The notes below the pieces were generated by a model. The model ran no database searches. It had not been told where the DNA came from and saw only the letters and a list, made by a program, of their open reading frames with translations. Both the position numbers and the translations under genes were made by a program. This document shows positions 24,232 through 36,347 of a stretch of 64,000 nucleotides of DNA, one piece after another; positions within the stretch are counted from its first letter, which is position 1; each line of letters starts with the position of its first letter. Origin of the DNA: Bryopsis sp. KO-2023 (lineage: Eukaryota; Chlorophyta; Ulvophyceae; Bryopsidales; Bryopsidaceae); contig BSYQ01000001.1 in assembly GCA_030272585.1 (NCBI GenBank), positions 2,108,001 through 2,172,000 of the forward strand. Reading direction: 5' to 3'.

Positions 24232-24762
24232 GTATGTGCAAAACTATCGGGAGGATAACCCAGCGACACATCAGGACCTGGATTTGAAGAGAATGACCAT
24301 GGCTGATCTCTACAAGTATTTCAGTTTGGAAGCTTCCACCATCGATTTCATCGGCCATGCTCTCGCTCTGCACCAAGATGACAAATACATGAGTCAACCT
24401 GCTTTGCCAACGGTTTTGAAAGTCGCCCTGTATCATGATTCGTTGATGAGGTTTGAAGGAACCCGATCACCATATATTTACCCAAAATATGGTCTTGGAG
24501 AACTCCCCCAGGTAAAAAACAAGCGAAATAACATGTTTTTTTTTTCAAGAAACATGTTGAAAAACCACACACAAAATTTTACATATATTTTGATATTGAA
24601 ATAGTTTACACGAGGCAAAGATTTGCTGAGTTCGGCCCTTCTCATAATTCATGTAATAGTTCCATATATAATTTCAAGAAATCGAGCTCATACTGATCAA
24701 CCGCCAACATGCGAAAGCTAAGATTAGAGGTGCTCGTAAAAAGAGGACCCAGCTCCCCCCTC

Positions 24763-24794
<32 letters not shown>

Positions 24795-26746
24795 GGAAAA
24801 TGAAAATAAAAATAAAAATTAAAGGAATAGGGAATAAAGCTAGAGTAAGAGTTGCATGGGGATTTGCTTTGCCCAGGCCTTTGCTCGATTGAGCGCTGTT
24901 CATGGCGGAACATACATGTTGAGCAAATCGGACGCCAAGGTCATCTATGACGATTCGGGGAAAGCCACCGGTGTGGAGAGCGGCGGGGAATTAGCTAAAC
25001 GTAAGTTCGTGGTGGGAGACCCCAGCTATTTCGAAGGCAAGGTCAAGAAGATCGGTCAAGTCGTGAGAGCCATGTGCATCCTGGTAAGATCACAAAGGCC
25101 TTCACACAATATTTTTTTTCTGTTTTCGAGTAATTCTCACAGGCTTACTTTTCCGCAATTTGAAAAGAGATAGATCTCCAATCTGTTGGAAAGGATAAGC
25201 AGGTTATCGTTGGTTTTTTTTGGGGGGGCGGGGGGGGGGGGGGGCGGGTGGCGGGGGGGGGGGGGGGGGGGGGGCGGGGGGGGGGGGGGGGGGGGCAAGC
25301 AGCCGAGAGGATGATGTGGTCTCCAGGAATGGACAAAAGCTCTTGAATCTAACTGTGGGAAAGATTGCCGGTTGCCTTTCGGTCCAATGTAGTTTGTACA
25401 ATTATGTAACTTGCTCTGCTCTCCAATTTTAGTGATTAGTCATCATTTTAGATCAGTATCATCAGTCTTAGATTTTGGATTCTTATGGTTTTCTTTTCCC
25501 CGTTACCAAACAATCTGACCACATTTGGTTTTCTGAGTTTTTTTTGTGTTACTAGAGTCACCCCATTCCAAACACAGACAACGCTCACTCAGCTCAAATC
25601 ATCCTACCACAAAATCAAATCGGACGGAGATCTGATATTTATGTTTTCTGCTGCTCTTATGTGTGAGTGACATTTACCAGAGATGCTTTTCCTATGTCTT
25701 TCATGTTGAAAATCTATTGTCATTTCTGCGCAGTGTATGTACATAATGTTGCCCACCTGCGTTTGTCCTGTAGTAATGGATAACGATGTTACTGATCAGT
25801 CGACACGAAAATCCTGTTTTTTTAATTGCCAGATCCAACCATCCGACTTGATGTGACCGTGGGGTGACTAATCCCCCCCCTTGTTTTTCTGCTTTTTATT
25901 TATTTCATGCACTCTTATGTTATTGTGATTGTTTGTGACAGTCATAGTGTTGCTCCTGTGGGCAAGTGGCTAGTGTTCGTCAGCACGAATGTGGAGACGG
26001 CAAACCCGGTTGCTGAATTGGGTCCAGGATTAGCGCTTCTGGGAGCTGTCGATGAGAAATTTATCGAAGTCAAGGACGTCTACGAACCCTTGGATGATGG
26101 GAAAAAGTATGTATTTTTTTCCCAAAAAAACAAAAATCAGATTTTTTTTTTGAATTGTTTACTAATCAATTTTTGTTGATTTGGTGGAAGTATTAATTTG
26201 TTTGTATATTGTATCAATTTATTATTTTTTAAATATGTTTTTTCCCCCCTTGGGTGGGGTGTGGGTACTGTGATGAGTGTTTTTTTTAACCCCTTTTTTC
26301 TTCTCTGTCAGGGATGGTGCTTATATTTCAAGAGGCTACGATCCAACGACCCATTTCGAGACAACAGTAGATGATGTCGTGGACATGTACGAGAGAATCA
26401 CTGGAAAGGTGCGGGAAAGATCGAATTGAACTGAATTGTGCCTGTGTTAAAATGTATACTATGCGATAATTAGATGCATTTGTATACGAGTTTCCAGTGG
26501 AATATACACCGTTCCACTCCTGGCTGGTATGCAAGGGGATGCCAAAATTGTTCGGAAATCAGCAGATATCGTTTTGCCAGTTGGCAGATCAGCATTGTGG
26601 TGAGGAAAATCAGTTCATTATTATTATTATTGAATATGTATTGGGGGGGGGTTATGTGCGTGCAGGAGCTGGACCTGGAATCACAAGATCCAATGGTGGC
26701 ACAAACTGAGCCTAGATTTGGGGCTGATGACAGACATAATATTTAG
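24232..26746 (+). CDS. GDI: Rab GDP-dissociation inhibitor, N-terminal exons not found
   Basis: Exons: 24232-24511, 24877-25083, 25556-25662, 25942-26106, 26312-26408, 26666-26746. All are GT-AG and in phase; the first begins one base inside a codon, so an upstream exon is required. Rab GDI extracts GDP-bound prenylated Rab GTPases from membranes and recycles them. Conserved family blocks are [95 protein letters not shown] and [20 protein letters not shown]. The end is acidic/polar (DDRHNI). Missing are roughly the first 130 residues (nucleotide-fold-like N-terminus and part of the Rab-binding platform). The 10-kb nested transposon lies 1.3 kb upstream. It could have separated the exons, or the gene could be a 5'-truncated copy. 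Confidence 0.9.
25219..25295. repeat. Poly-G tract in a GDI intron
   Basis: About 77 bases that are almost all G, broken by a few C, A or T bases. The sense strand of this intron could form G-quadruplexes. A poly-C tract of about 18 bases lies in the preceding intron (24765-24784). Length is likely to be assembly-sensitive. Confidence 0.85.
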
Positions 26747-28624
26747 TGTGCAAAGGAGGGGGGGTTCAAAAAAAAAGAAAAAAGAAAAGAAACGTCTGCG
26801 AAAAAACGTCTACAAAAAAAGTCTACACAAAAACGTCTACACATACATGAGGGAATTTTTGAAGAGCACACAGTATTGCATCTTCGATGCAGTTCATCCC
26901 TATTGCTGGTTTTTTGGGGGAAAATTTGGAATGATCGTGGAAGCCTGTTTGGGGCAAAATTTATTTGATTTATGAAAGGGAGAAAAGGAAAAAAAAAAAA
27001 CACAGTAGAAGAGAATGGATGATAGGCGGGTGCAAGACTTGCATTCGCACGCTGTTTGGCCTGTTTTTGGAAGGCGTAATTCGTTGTGCAGAAATTGAAA
27101 GGATTACTTGTCAAGGAAGCAATTCGAAGGGAAATAAAGAGGTTGGGTTGTGGCATATTTTGTTTTGTTTTGTTTTGTTTTGTAGTGTTGATTACATGAC
27201 TGATCGAGAGGGTTTCAAAAAGGCCAGAGGAACTGTATGACATACTTTGGGACGACAAAACAATTCCCCCCCCCCCCCCCTAAAGACTCAAATCTATCCA
27301 GCTTCACCTTTCGGGGGGCCAAAAAGTGAAATCAAACTTCCAAAACAGACCAAGACCGTTGCTGTCCTGTGATGTTCGGGGCTGAATTTCGGCTCACCCA
27401 AGTGTAAAATAGTTTTCGAAGTGTTCGACAGTGATTTGCTCCATTCAGCATACGAATGACCAGAAACAGACACAGTCATTGTTTGATTTGAATTTCATTC
27501 CATTTTTTCCAGTAAAATGCCACTGCAGTGTGCTATGAAGGTGGGGAACAAAATGAAGAGATTGAACCCAACTGCCCCTCTTTTCTGTTTATCTCCTTAT
27601 GCAGCCGTGTGATAAGCAACTTTCTTTTCTTTTCTGAAAAAACAATTCACTATAACATTGAGTCGGCACGGCGGATGTCAAAATATAGACTGGAGAATTC
27701 ATGGACAGATCCAAGGATGCATGCAGTATAATGATTTACACATAGTCCAAAACGACAAGCCCCTCTTTCCACTATGAAAACTTTCGAGGAAAAATAAAAC
27801 CCAGTGAAATATCCCAGACCATGGGGCTCTTTCCCTAGGTGGATCAAAAAATGTGCAGATTTTTGTCCAAGAACTCAATGTTTGTTGCTGATCACACATG
27901 AACCCTCCTCCCATGTTTCAAAGGATTGCCAGCCCATCTCCAGCAACAACTGTTTCTTACACCAAATCCATCCAGTTTCCTCAGAACCCAGCGAAAGATT
28001 TTGAAACCACAAGTCATGCACTCCAAGAATGAAGACTGAGAAACTCATTGGCACAACAGTTTTAATCCTACTGATGCCCCAGCACTCTTCATCTCTTCGC
28101 TCAAAACCATCCGATTCCCGTTGCTGGCCACCAGTCAGACAGGACTTCATTTCACTCGCTCTTTTTTCCACCACCTTCCGTGAATCCATATTCTTGGATG
28201 TTTCAAGTCCAAGACTTCTCCAGGACCGGCTGGGACATTCAAAAAGAATAGCAGTGTGCATTGGAATTCCACAGTGCTTTTTTTAATAGGCTCTTGTTTT
28301 TTGGGTATTCAACGAAATCAAGTTTGTGCCAATCCACCAATTGATGTTGGGTTTCGGAACGATTTGCTGAGAACAACCAAAATCTGGCTTGCAACTGGCT
28401 GACTGCTAATGATTGCATCAATATCAAAAACAGTAGAAGTTCCTTTGTAAGAAAACATGCAAATCAGGTTTGCTTTGCTTGATTTTGATGGTCATGCATC
28501 ATGTGTTGACCAATTCTGCCAGTCAACTGTTTTTGCATTTTGGAAAAAAAATAACTTGACAGAATGCCCCTTGAACTGGTCGATCAAATACCCAATTGCC
28601 CTGATTACTTTTCGATACCATTCT
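26747..28624. other. Intergenic, about 1.9 kb
   Basis: Follows the GDI stop. It holds a (aaacgtctaca)n-like short repeat (26790-26845), poly-C near 27267-27280 and a ttttg repeat near 27160-27180. No gene is supported. Confidence 0.45.
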
Positions 28625-28744
28625 GTGGAGGCCGCCGTATCAAAGGGCCATAGGGTGGAGGGCAGTTACATAAATAAATCTCTTCTGACGTTAGACACGG
28701 TCATTCACAAGCTTAGCGACGGACATTCCATTCACGTTCCTTAG
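28625..28744 (+). pseudogene. Relic of a kinesin motor exon
   Basis: One frame reads VEAAVSKGHRVEGSYINKSL followed by LTLDTVIHKLSDGHSIHVP and then TAG. This matches the kinesin motor stretch after switch II (consensus around INKSLLTLGTVI.KLSDG...HIPYRDSKLTRLL). The frame stops exactly where YRDSKLT should begin, and no P-loop or other motor block was found nearby on either strand. Family assignment is from the motif alone. The best reading is a broken fragment of a kinesin gene. An isolated exon with a cryptic splice site at its end is possible but no good GT follows. Confidence 0.6.
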
Positions 28745-31032
28745 GAAGTTGAGAAAATCCCCATAACAGGAGAAAAATTGCCATCGTTTTTGAAAAAAAA
28801 ACATAAGTTGCAGAAATTTGAAGGTTTGAAAAACAAATGCGATCCCAGAATTGTTTTTACTGGGAGTTGAATTGAAACAGATCATCCTCCTTTTTTTGCA
28901 ACTGAAAAATGCTGGACAGACTCCGAAGTGTTGGAGGACATCTTGAACATGACGAACAGAGTATATTTTGAGTTGAAAAATCTTGAGAAATGACCTTTGA
29001 AATCACCTATTCTTGAAATGATGCCTTTCTCCTTTGCTCTTCCTTCAAACTTGAAAAAAATCAACCATTGCAGACATCGTACGATACGCATTGCATGCTG
29101 TCCAACTGTTTTTCTTTTTTTATCTTTCTTCTTTTTTTCCTTTTCTCCTTTTTCCCATTCTTTTTTTTTTCTTTTTGTTTTTCTTTTAGAGCTGCTGGAT
29201 TCCCCTTCACAGCCACATGTCTTTTATCCATCCCACTCCATACTCTTGTTTCACCCCCTTGTGTTATTTCAACACCTTTTCTGCCCAAAGGCTTCATCGA
29301 ATTCAGCATCATATCAATTTCTTTTCGTCAGAAAATTTCCCTCGACCAAATCTCTTTTTTTTTTTTAACTTTGTCGACATGCACATGTCCACAAGTTTTG
29401 TCAACTTTTTTCCTAAAATTCAAGTGAGTTCACCAAAATCACCACAAGTTTTTTTTGTTCTTCTCTTAACCCTTTTTTCAAAATTTTTTAAAAGTCCTCC
29501 AACCACTCAGAAAAAATTAAATAAGAAAAAATAAAAAAAACCCTCCCACCCTCACCCCCAAACCAAACTCCCTCCCCGCCTCACCCAAGCCCAACTTCCC
29601 CCCCACTCTCCCCGAGCCCAACTCCCCCCTCACTCCACCCAAGCCCAACCCCGACCCTACTCCACCCAACTCCACCCCAACCCACCCACCCCAACCCAAT
29701 CCCTGACCCCCTCAACCCAACCCAACTCCCTCCACCCTCCCACCCAACCCCAACCAACGACCAGCACCACCCCCACCTTGGAGGTCGGGACACGTAGCAA
29801 GTCCGCTCAATACACCTTTGCCTAGGCCGCCTTCCGCCACCGCCTTCAGCTCCTCTGTGCCGGGGAAACTGGGGGAGGAGGGGAAGCCCCCTGCCCCAAC
29901 CCCAACACCTGAACACACGACCTCAACAATTTCAGCAAACATAAGTTGAAAATAAAAAACAGCCAAAATTTTGAAAAAAGCAACACAATCAGGACAAAAA
30001 AGGTTCTTTTTTTTATGTTCAAATATCTTGAAAACCCCAAATCAGCAAAAAACAATACACAGAAAAAACAACAGTATATATTGACAGATGCAGGGATGAT
30101 GATAGAAAAAACTGGAAAAAAAACTTAGTTCAAAAAAAAAAAACACAAACTGAACAGTGAAGGGTGGGTACTTACCTTTGCTTTCGGCTGGTTGCGGGTG
30201 GCGGCAGCGGCGGCTTCGGCGTTGGGCAACTGCAGCTTCTCGTGAACCAACCGTCCGAGGTGGAAGGCGATGCGAGCCGAAGGAAGGGGAAGGGGGGAGG
30301 GGGGGAGAGAAGGGCCAGGCAGAGGAGGAAAGGGAAAGGGAAGGAGTGAGCAGGAAGGAGTGGGGAAGGGTGGAGAGGGAAGGAGAAGGGCAAGGGCGGA
30401 GGAGGAGGAAGAAGGGCAAGGGGAGAGGGGAAGGAAGGAGGGCGAGGGCAGGGGGAGAGGGAGAGAGGCAAGGGGGTGAGGGCGAGACATCCTCAAAAAG
30501 AAAAACAGAAGAGTTATATAAGAAATGTATGGGTTTTTTCAGTGGAAAACAAAACATTCGATGCTTGATCAAAAAAAGAATTCTGGGAATTCAGCCTGAG
30601 TTTTCAAGCTGGCCTGACATGAAATAAAAAAGAATCTTAGTCATTTAAGTTTGAAACTCACCAGTGAAATATGGTGCCTCCTTCTTGGTCATCCATCTCA
30701 CAATGTCCTTTTTTCTCTCCAGAAAAAAATCTGGTGCAATCTTCTTCAATATTTTTCCCTTGCCAACCTTCCAAGTCTTTCAAAAAGGACTCTTTACACC
30801 TTGGTTACTTTTTAAGTTGAAATTTCTGTTGTACTTTTGCATAGGCACATCTTCCTCAACAGAAAAAAAAACAGTTGATATTTTCTTGCTTTTTTTGCAA
30901 GACTTGCACACCTTTACAAGAAAGCCTTGCGGGAACGTGTATTTTTCCGCTTTTGCAAGAGGTCTCAAACTGAAGAATATGCAATGTTAAATAAAAACAA
31001 TGCACGAAACAGTTCACAACGTTTTTTGACAG
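28745..31032. other. Intergenic low-complexity region, 2.3 kb
   Basis: Contains T/C-rich tracts (29100-29190), a C-rich block of ccaaccc-type repeats (29541-29770, G-rich on the minus strand) and a purine-only block (30267-30480, mostly ggaagg/gggaga). ORFs through these blocks give Pro/Ser or Gly/Arg/Glu runs and are not accepted as genes. Confidence 0.5.
30267..30480. repeat. Polypurine tract, about 210 bp
   Basis: The plus strand is almost wholly A and G (aaggggaaggggggaggggg and similar), with very few pyrimidines. Such mirror-like homopurine blocks can form triplexes. No coding role is supported. Confidence 0.85.
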
Positions 31033-31459
31033 TGAACTTTCTTGGAGTTTGCGTTGCCCGCTCAAAGTGGAACCGACAAAGGACGGGGAAGTCGACGACG
31101 CCGCTCCCGACACGAACGAAGTAAGGAACAACAACCGTCAACGGTTATGAGTTGAGAAATTTGCTTGCAAACGAAATGGCAAGAATTGAATGATTGTGAG
31201 ATTTACATCCGTGGTGATGCAATTTGTATCACAGGAGTTTCTGGCAGTTTCTGGCGTCTCCGAGCATTCTTTCCCGTTGATCTTCGAACGTCCTCGACGC
31301 CCGGCGGCGGGATTAGGTCGTGCAAAGACCGCCGTTTACGACGATGAACACGTCCGGAAAAGCAAAATACGACCGTTGAGTTGCTTGTTTTCAAAACTGT
31401 GGTGTGTTCGCTTAGTTGTATTGTATTGGCAACCGCCTCCAGGAAGTCATAACTTCTAG
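31033..31459 (+). CDS. Possible two-exon fragment of an unrecognised gene
   Basis: The sequence 31033-31120 opens after a ttttgacag acceptor and ends before gtaagg (LKVEPTKDGEVDDAAPDTNE). The sequence 31235-31459 opens after tcacag and continues (EFLAVSGVSEHSFPLIFERP, then AAGLGRAKTAVYDDEHV). Both are phase 0. The composition looks protein-like, but no domain is recognised, the start is unknown, and the C-terminal part beyond DDEHVRKSK is doubtful. The opposite strand is also open (31736-31203). Held at low confidence. Confidence 0.25.
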
Positions 31460-32427
31460 ATTGAAACAATGGGGTGAGAGCGAAGGCGTTCGTTTGGGCT
31501 TTTATTTCTTCTTCTCTCCCTTCAGTTGCACGATGGTTTAGTTCCACCACCTTTAATATGATGAAAATTATCGACCAACTGTATGTGGCAATTCTCAGCA
31601 TCGTGCACGATTTGCCCCCGGTTGGGAACACCGTATTCAGGACCTTTCCAGGATGAAAACAGGAAGCATAACAGGAGTGTGAAGTCCAATCTGTACTGAA
31701 ACCACCAGCCAAAAATGTGAACCAAAAGTGGCCCACGCAAACAAATATTCACACCTGCGCATGCTGCAGAATTCATCAGACATTCATCCCATTTCTTGAT
31801 AATGGAAAACTGGCCTTTTTTTTGGAACAAGCAACTTGAGGAGTTCTCACTGGTGCCCCTTTGGACTTTGTATTTATTGCTCCGTTGTAGAGTGAGGCAT
31901 GCAATTGGTGCATGAAATAGGAAGGAAGGAAGGACTGGACAAATTTTCAAGAGTGAATTTTGTCGACCGGGTGCCGTTTTCCTCTCTTCCAACTTTCGGT
32001 CAGTGGAAGGGCGGGGTTTCAAGAATGTTCATTCAATGGTGAGCAACTTCAAGTTGCTGCTCTTGCAACCTGCTTTCAAGCGATGTTCCCTTCAAAAGAA
32101 AATCCAAGTAAAATACAAGTCTTCACAAATCTGACATGCGTCAGGAGAGTCCAAAGCGATCACCCCACTGACAGAGGACCTCTCAGAAAAACACAGTCTG
32201 ATTTAATGGAACTGATTCAATGATAATACAATCCTGAAGTACAATATTTTCCAAAACTATTTCTATCTTATGTATAATGCCTAGACATTTCCAGCCCTCG
32301 AAATGTCAACATATTTGACCGGCCAAAGCAACAGTGGTCAATTAATGGGGCCATCCTCCATCACAGCTGCCGCCTTCATCATCGCGAAGGAGTTTGCGGC
32401 TCTCTGCGAAAGAACCCATAAATTGTT
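31460..32427. other. Intergenic, about 1 kb
   Basis: Short open frames only. One frame at 31510-31654 (hydrophobic, MMKIIDQLYVAILSIVHDLP) follows a cttcag acceptor but has no homology I can name. Nothing firm. Confidence 0.35.
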
Positions 32428-33036
32428 TCAACACTTTGCATCATTTGTATTCGAAACAGTCCGCAAGCCTTCAGCGCAAAACATAAAAACAAAAAAAGTT
32501 TTCGAACATCTCTTACATCTCTTGCCTCCGCCGCCTCCTCCACCACCTCCGCCACTCGAGCCGCCACCGCCGCCGCCTCCTCCTCCACCCCCCCATCGTC
32601 CTCCACCGCCGCCGCCTCCACCTCCCCCACCCCATCGCCCTCCTCCTCCTCCACCGCCGCCTCCTCCACCCCATCGCCCTCCGCCGCCGCCGCCACCGCC
32701 TCCTCCTCCGAGAAGACTGCGACTCTCTGAGCAGCACACAATTTTCTATCAACAATGATGCACCACGAATCACTGAATTGACAACACTCTTGAATCGAAT
32801 ATCTACTTACTTGCAATGTGATCGGCATCATAGACATCTGCAGCGAAACACAAAAAAGCATTACACAACGGTAGACTGAACTGCACTCACACCCTTTCCC
32901 CCCAAAATGCATAACAACCCAAAACCCCGCGTCGGAAACCAACCCCTGAGCTATCGCAATTCAGCGTACCGTCAAGATTAACGGCACTTGCCACCACAAG
33001 AGTGGCAATGAAGATCGTGGCCATCAATTTGGTCAT
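32428..33036 (-). CDS. Secreted glycine-rich protein with GGGGRWGGGG repeats
   Basis: Exons: 33036-32970, 32837-32811, 32726-32428. Phases agree (1, 1), giving about 130 aa. MTKLMATIFIATLVVASAVN is a clear signal peptide. A short segment (LDDVYDADHIAKSRSLL) is followed by about 75 residues of almost pure glycine in runs of 9-12. These are separated three times by RW and once by SS, ending GGKRCKRCSK. An alternative 5' splice site (GTAAGA at 32516) could replace the last 30 residues. Glycine-rich proteins of this kind occur in plant and algal cell walls or mucilage; this is inference. The opposite strand reads as poly-Pro, but only this strand has a signal peptide and in-phase splicing. Confidence 0.6.
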
Positions 33037-36000
33037 TGGAATATCGCGCTCCCAGAAGTTGAAAAAAACAAAATATCGCAATGCTATGAGGTTATTACAC
33101 AAACAGTTGTGCTTGCTGGGGAAACAGCGTTTGTGGTTGGTATTTATCGGAAACTTGAGGCTGGTTGTGATTTAACAGAGCAGTGCCATCTGTGCTGTCA
33201 TAATCACAACGATTGATTGACTTATTGATCTGGGATCCTCGTTGCCACATGGTGACGCTTGACGGCTTGTCAATGCACCACATGGCAAGATTCGCAAGGA
33301 CATCACTCACTCCAGGGTGGAAGAACTCTTGCTTTCCCGCAGCACAACAAAAATAAAGTAAATGGACCGTATTCTCAAATTGCACATGGTGTCTTCGACA
33401 AAATCTGGCTCGTTTCCAAGTTCTGAGCCGCACTGGTGGTGGTGGGCAAGGAATTTTTGGTTGCTGCTGTTGTGAGTCTGTCTGTGCGACTGTCTGTCAT
33501 CTTGATGTTAAGTGGATCAACAGTATGGTCTCAACAGAGTGCATTGCATTTTCCTGGACCAATATTCGACTCACTACGATGAGCTCTCTAGTTTCTCTTT
33601 GTGCACAGCTTCATTCCCTGAAACCCTTATCTGCTGGTAGCACCTCATAAATGGAACAGCTCATATCCATCTTCAATCACTCCAAGCCATAGTTAGTGCT
33701 TTTTGTCCAACAGTGAAGGGTGCCCCATCCTTTTTTCAGAACTCAGGGCCGAAATATGTTGGATATTCGATGTGTCATGTTGATAAAAACGTGCTTTAAT
33801 TTCAAGTCCCCCTCCATCTTCAAAAACCATCTTCAAATAACACCAAATCGGCATGCAGCACCCCCGAACGAGATTTTTTTTTACTCAGCTTGGTATGAAC
33901 ACCGCCCCGCCACCAAAAACTGTACAGCTTTTCTTCACTTTCACAATCTCTCCACTTTTAATCCCTTCCATATAAAAGGCAAGGTTATACGTCATGTCTT
34001 TTTTAACTCGAAATAAGAAAAAAATGGTGTCAAGATGGGTCATATCTAATCTTCATACAGGAAACTAAGACAAAAAAATGGCAGCACAGAATAACACACT
34101 GGCACCACAACACTGAATTCCCAATTCCGTCCCCCCCCCCCCTCCCTCCCAGAATCTCCCTGACCTTCTTTCCCTTTTCAATATACCCCCCCGTCGCCCC
34201 ACCCTACCCATGGATTAAAAAAAAACAAAAAAGAAAAAAAGAATGCCCATGCGAAATTGCTCATACTCAAACGGGACTCTGATTCCAGTGACTTTTTTTT
34301 TTTGAGAAGATAAAAATTCCATACAAGTCACTGTGTTGATTGTGAAACTTTGGGCAAAAAAAAATCCCTGAGTTTTCTCATGGCTGTATATATACATTGC
34401 TGCTAGAAATCCTACATGAAACCTTCTTTCGTTTCTTCTTTTTTTTCTTTCTCTCCCTTTCCTGTCATCTGCTGTTATAAAAAGAAAAAATCACCCAAGA
34501 TTTCAAACCCCCCCCCCCCCCCCCCCACTTATATTTCCCCGCCCGCCTGCCCGTCCCCCCCCCACCCCAAATTTTCTGAAGCTCTCCTTTCCTAATAGAT
34601 TTCGGGACTTGCAGTCAGATTTTCCTTTCCCTTTCCTTTCCATTTTTTTTTTTTTGCATTTTTGCATTTCCTTGTGTTATCCCCAGGGCTTGTAAAAACC
34701 CTTTCCTCGAGGAACACCTGCCAGGGAACTTCGCTGTAAGAGGAAATTGACAGATGGTTATTTTGAAAGAAGCGACTTGCCCCCCACCATCACGAAGAGC
34801 ACATAGATATATAAATAATTGTCTTTTTCTTTTTTTTTCTTTTCGCTTTTTCTTTTCTTGTCCCTTTAGTTTTTGGATTTGGTTTTTTTCCCCGAACATT
34901 TCCCATTTCCTCCTGTTTTCCCGGATAAGTATTTTCTTTTTTTTTCCCCCTCCTTTCCTACCTTTCTGGTGATCCTAAATTTTGCCAAGAAAATTAAATC
35001 GTGCCCGTACTGTCCCACAAACATATCAAATCCTCAACATAGGAAAACAAAAAAAGACACACACAAACACACACACAAAAACAAAAACAAAAAAACAAAC
35101 ATGCACACACACACAAGCTATTTCTTTTTTCCTCTTTGTTTTCTTGTTTTTCTAAGCCCCTTGTGCTCTGTTTTCATTTTTTAAAACCCCATTCTTAGTG
35201 TTTTTTTTAACAACCTTCTTTTTCTTTGCTTGTCTTTTATTCAGCCCCCATCCTCTCGATGCCCCGCATGTTCAAATTATTCAGACCCAAACCGGTTATT
35301 TTTCTCACTCCAATAATTAGAAATTAGAGTGAGTTCGTTGGAACACTTCTTTTTTTTTCTTCTTTTCACTTTTCCCTCTCTCTCTCACTCTTTTTTCTCC
35401 CTCTTTTTCCCCCCCCTCACTTTTTCATTCAAGGAAGGAAGAATAGGGGGTTAAAAAACGAGAAAAAAAAATCGATGATGAGATACACAATGATATTAAG
35501 AAAAGATCGAAGCACATGCTTTGTACGGCAATTTTTTTTTGTTTAAACCTTTCCTTCCAATTCTCCTCCTGTTTTTTTTCTTTCTTTTTCTGGTTTCTTT
35601 TTTTTTTCCACCCCCCAACTGACCCTAACCGACGCTAAGGAAAGGGGCCGGAGAGATACATAACACCAATCAGACACTAAGTAAGCTGCGAGAGAAATTG
35701 GTGGCCAAAAAAAAAAAGAAAAAAGAAACAAAAGAAGAAATATTCTCACATAAAACACACACCACACACACACACACATATCTTATCTTTGTACTTTTTC
35801 TTTCTTTCTTTCCATTTTTTTTTTTGAACCGACTGTTTTCTTTTTGCTTGAATAACTTGAATGTCGTCAAGGAGACGTACCTTTTTACTTTTTCTTGCTT
35901 TTTTTCTTTTCAAATCTCTCTTTCTCTTTTTCAGTTTTTCAATTCACTGTCCCATAGCCGTACCATGAATCCCCTTCAACCCCAACAAATCATACGTCTA

Positions 36001-36347
36001 CCTGATTTCCCCATTTTGCATCAAAAGCCCCCTCAAAAATATACACCGAAAACAAAACGAAAAACAAACAAAAAAAGAACGCCTCCGCACACTTGAATGT
36101 CGAATATCAAACTGAACCTGGGGAGAGAGATGGAACATGTTTCGGTTTGGGCGTTTTTTCTTCCTGTGGGGGAAAAAAACCGGGAAGGGGGGGGGGGAGC
36201 GGTTCACACACGAATCCCCCACGGAACCCATCAGTCAGACATACGGAAACTCGCCCATGCGGAAGGCAAATCCCAAATCTTACAATTTATTTCTGAGCAA
36301 TTCAAAACCCTCTTTTTTCTCTCTCTCTCGCCCCCTTTCTCTCTCTC
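33037..36347. other. Intergenic, 3.3 kb
   Basis: Between the divergent start of the glycine-rich protein and the 3' end of the kinase gene. About 1 kb of mixed sequence (33100-34080) is followed by poly-C (34130-34142, 34509-34528), T-rich and CA-rich microsatellites (35057-35115). No gene is supported. Confidence 0.5.

Noticed and set aside
29541-29770. Telomere-like repeat (ccaaccc-type)
   Set aside because: The units are irregular and do not match TTTAGGG or another known telomere repeat; treated as a C-rich low-complexity tract.
32303-32758. Plus-strand ORF with long poly-proline
   Set aside because: It is the complement of the glycine codons of the minus-strand gene, which has a signal peptide and in-phase splicing.
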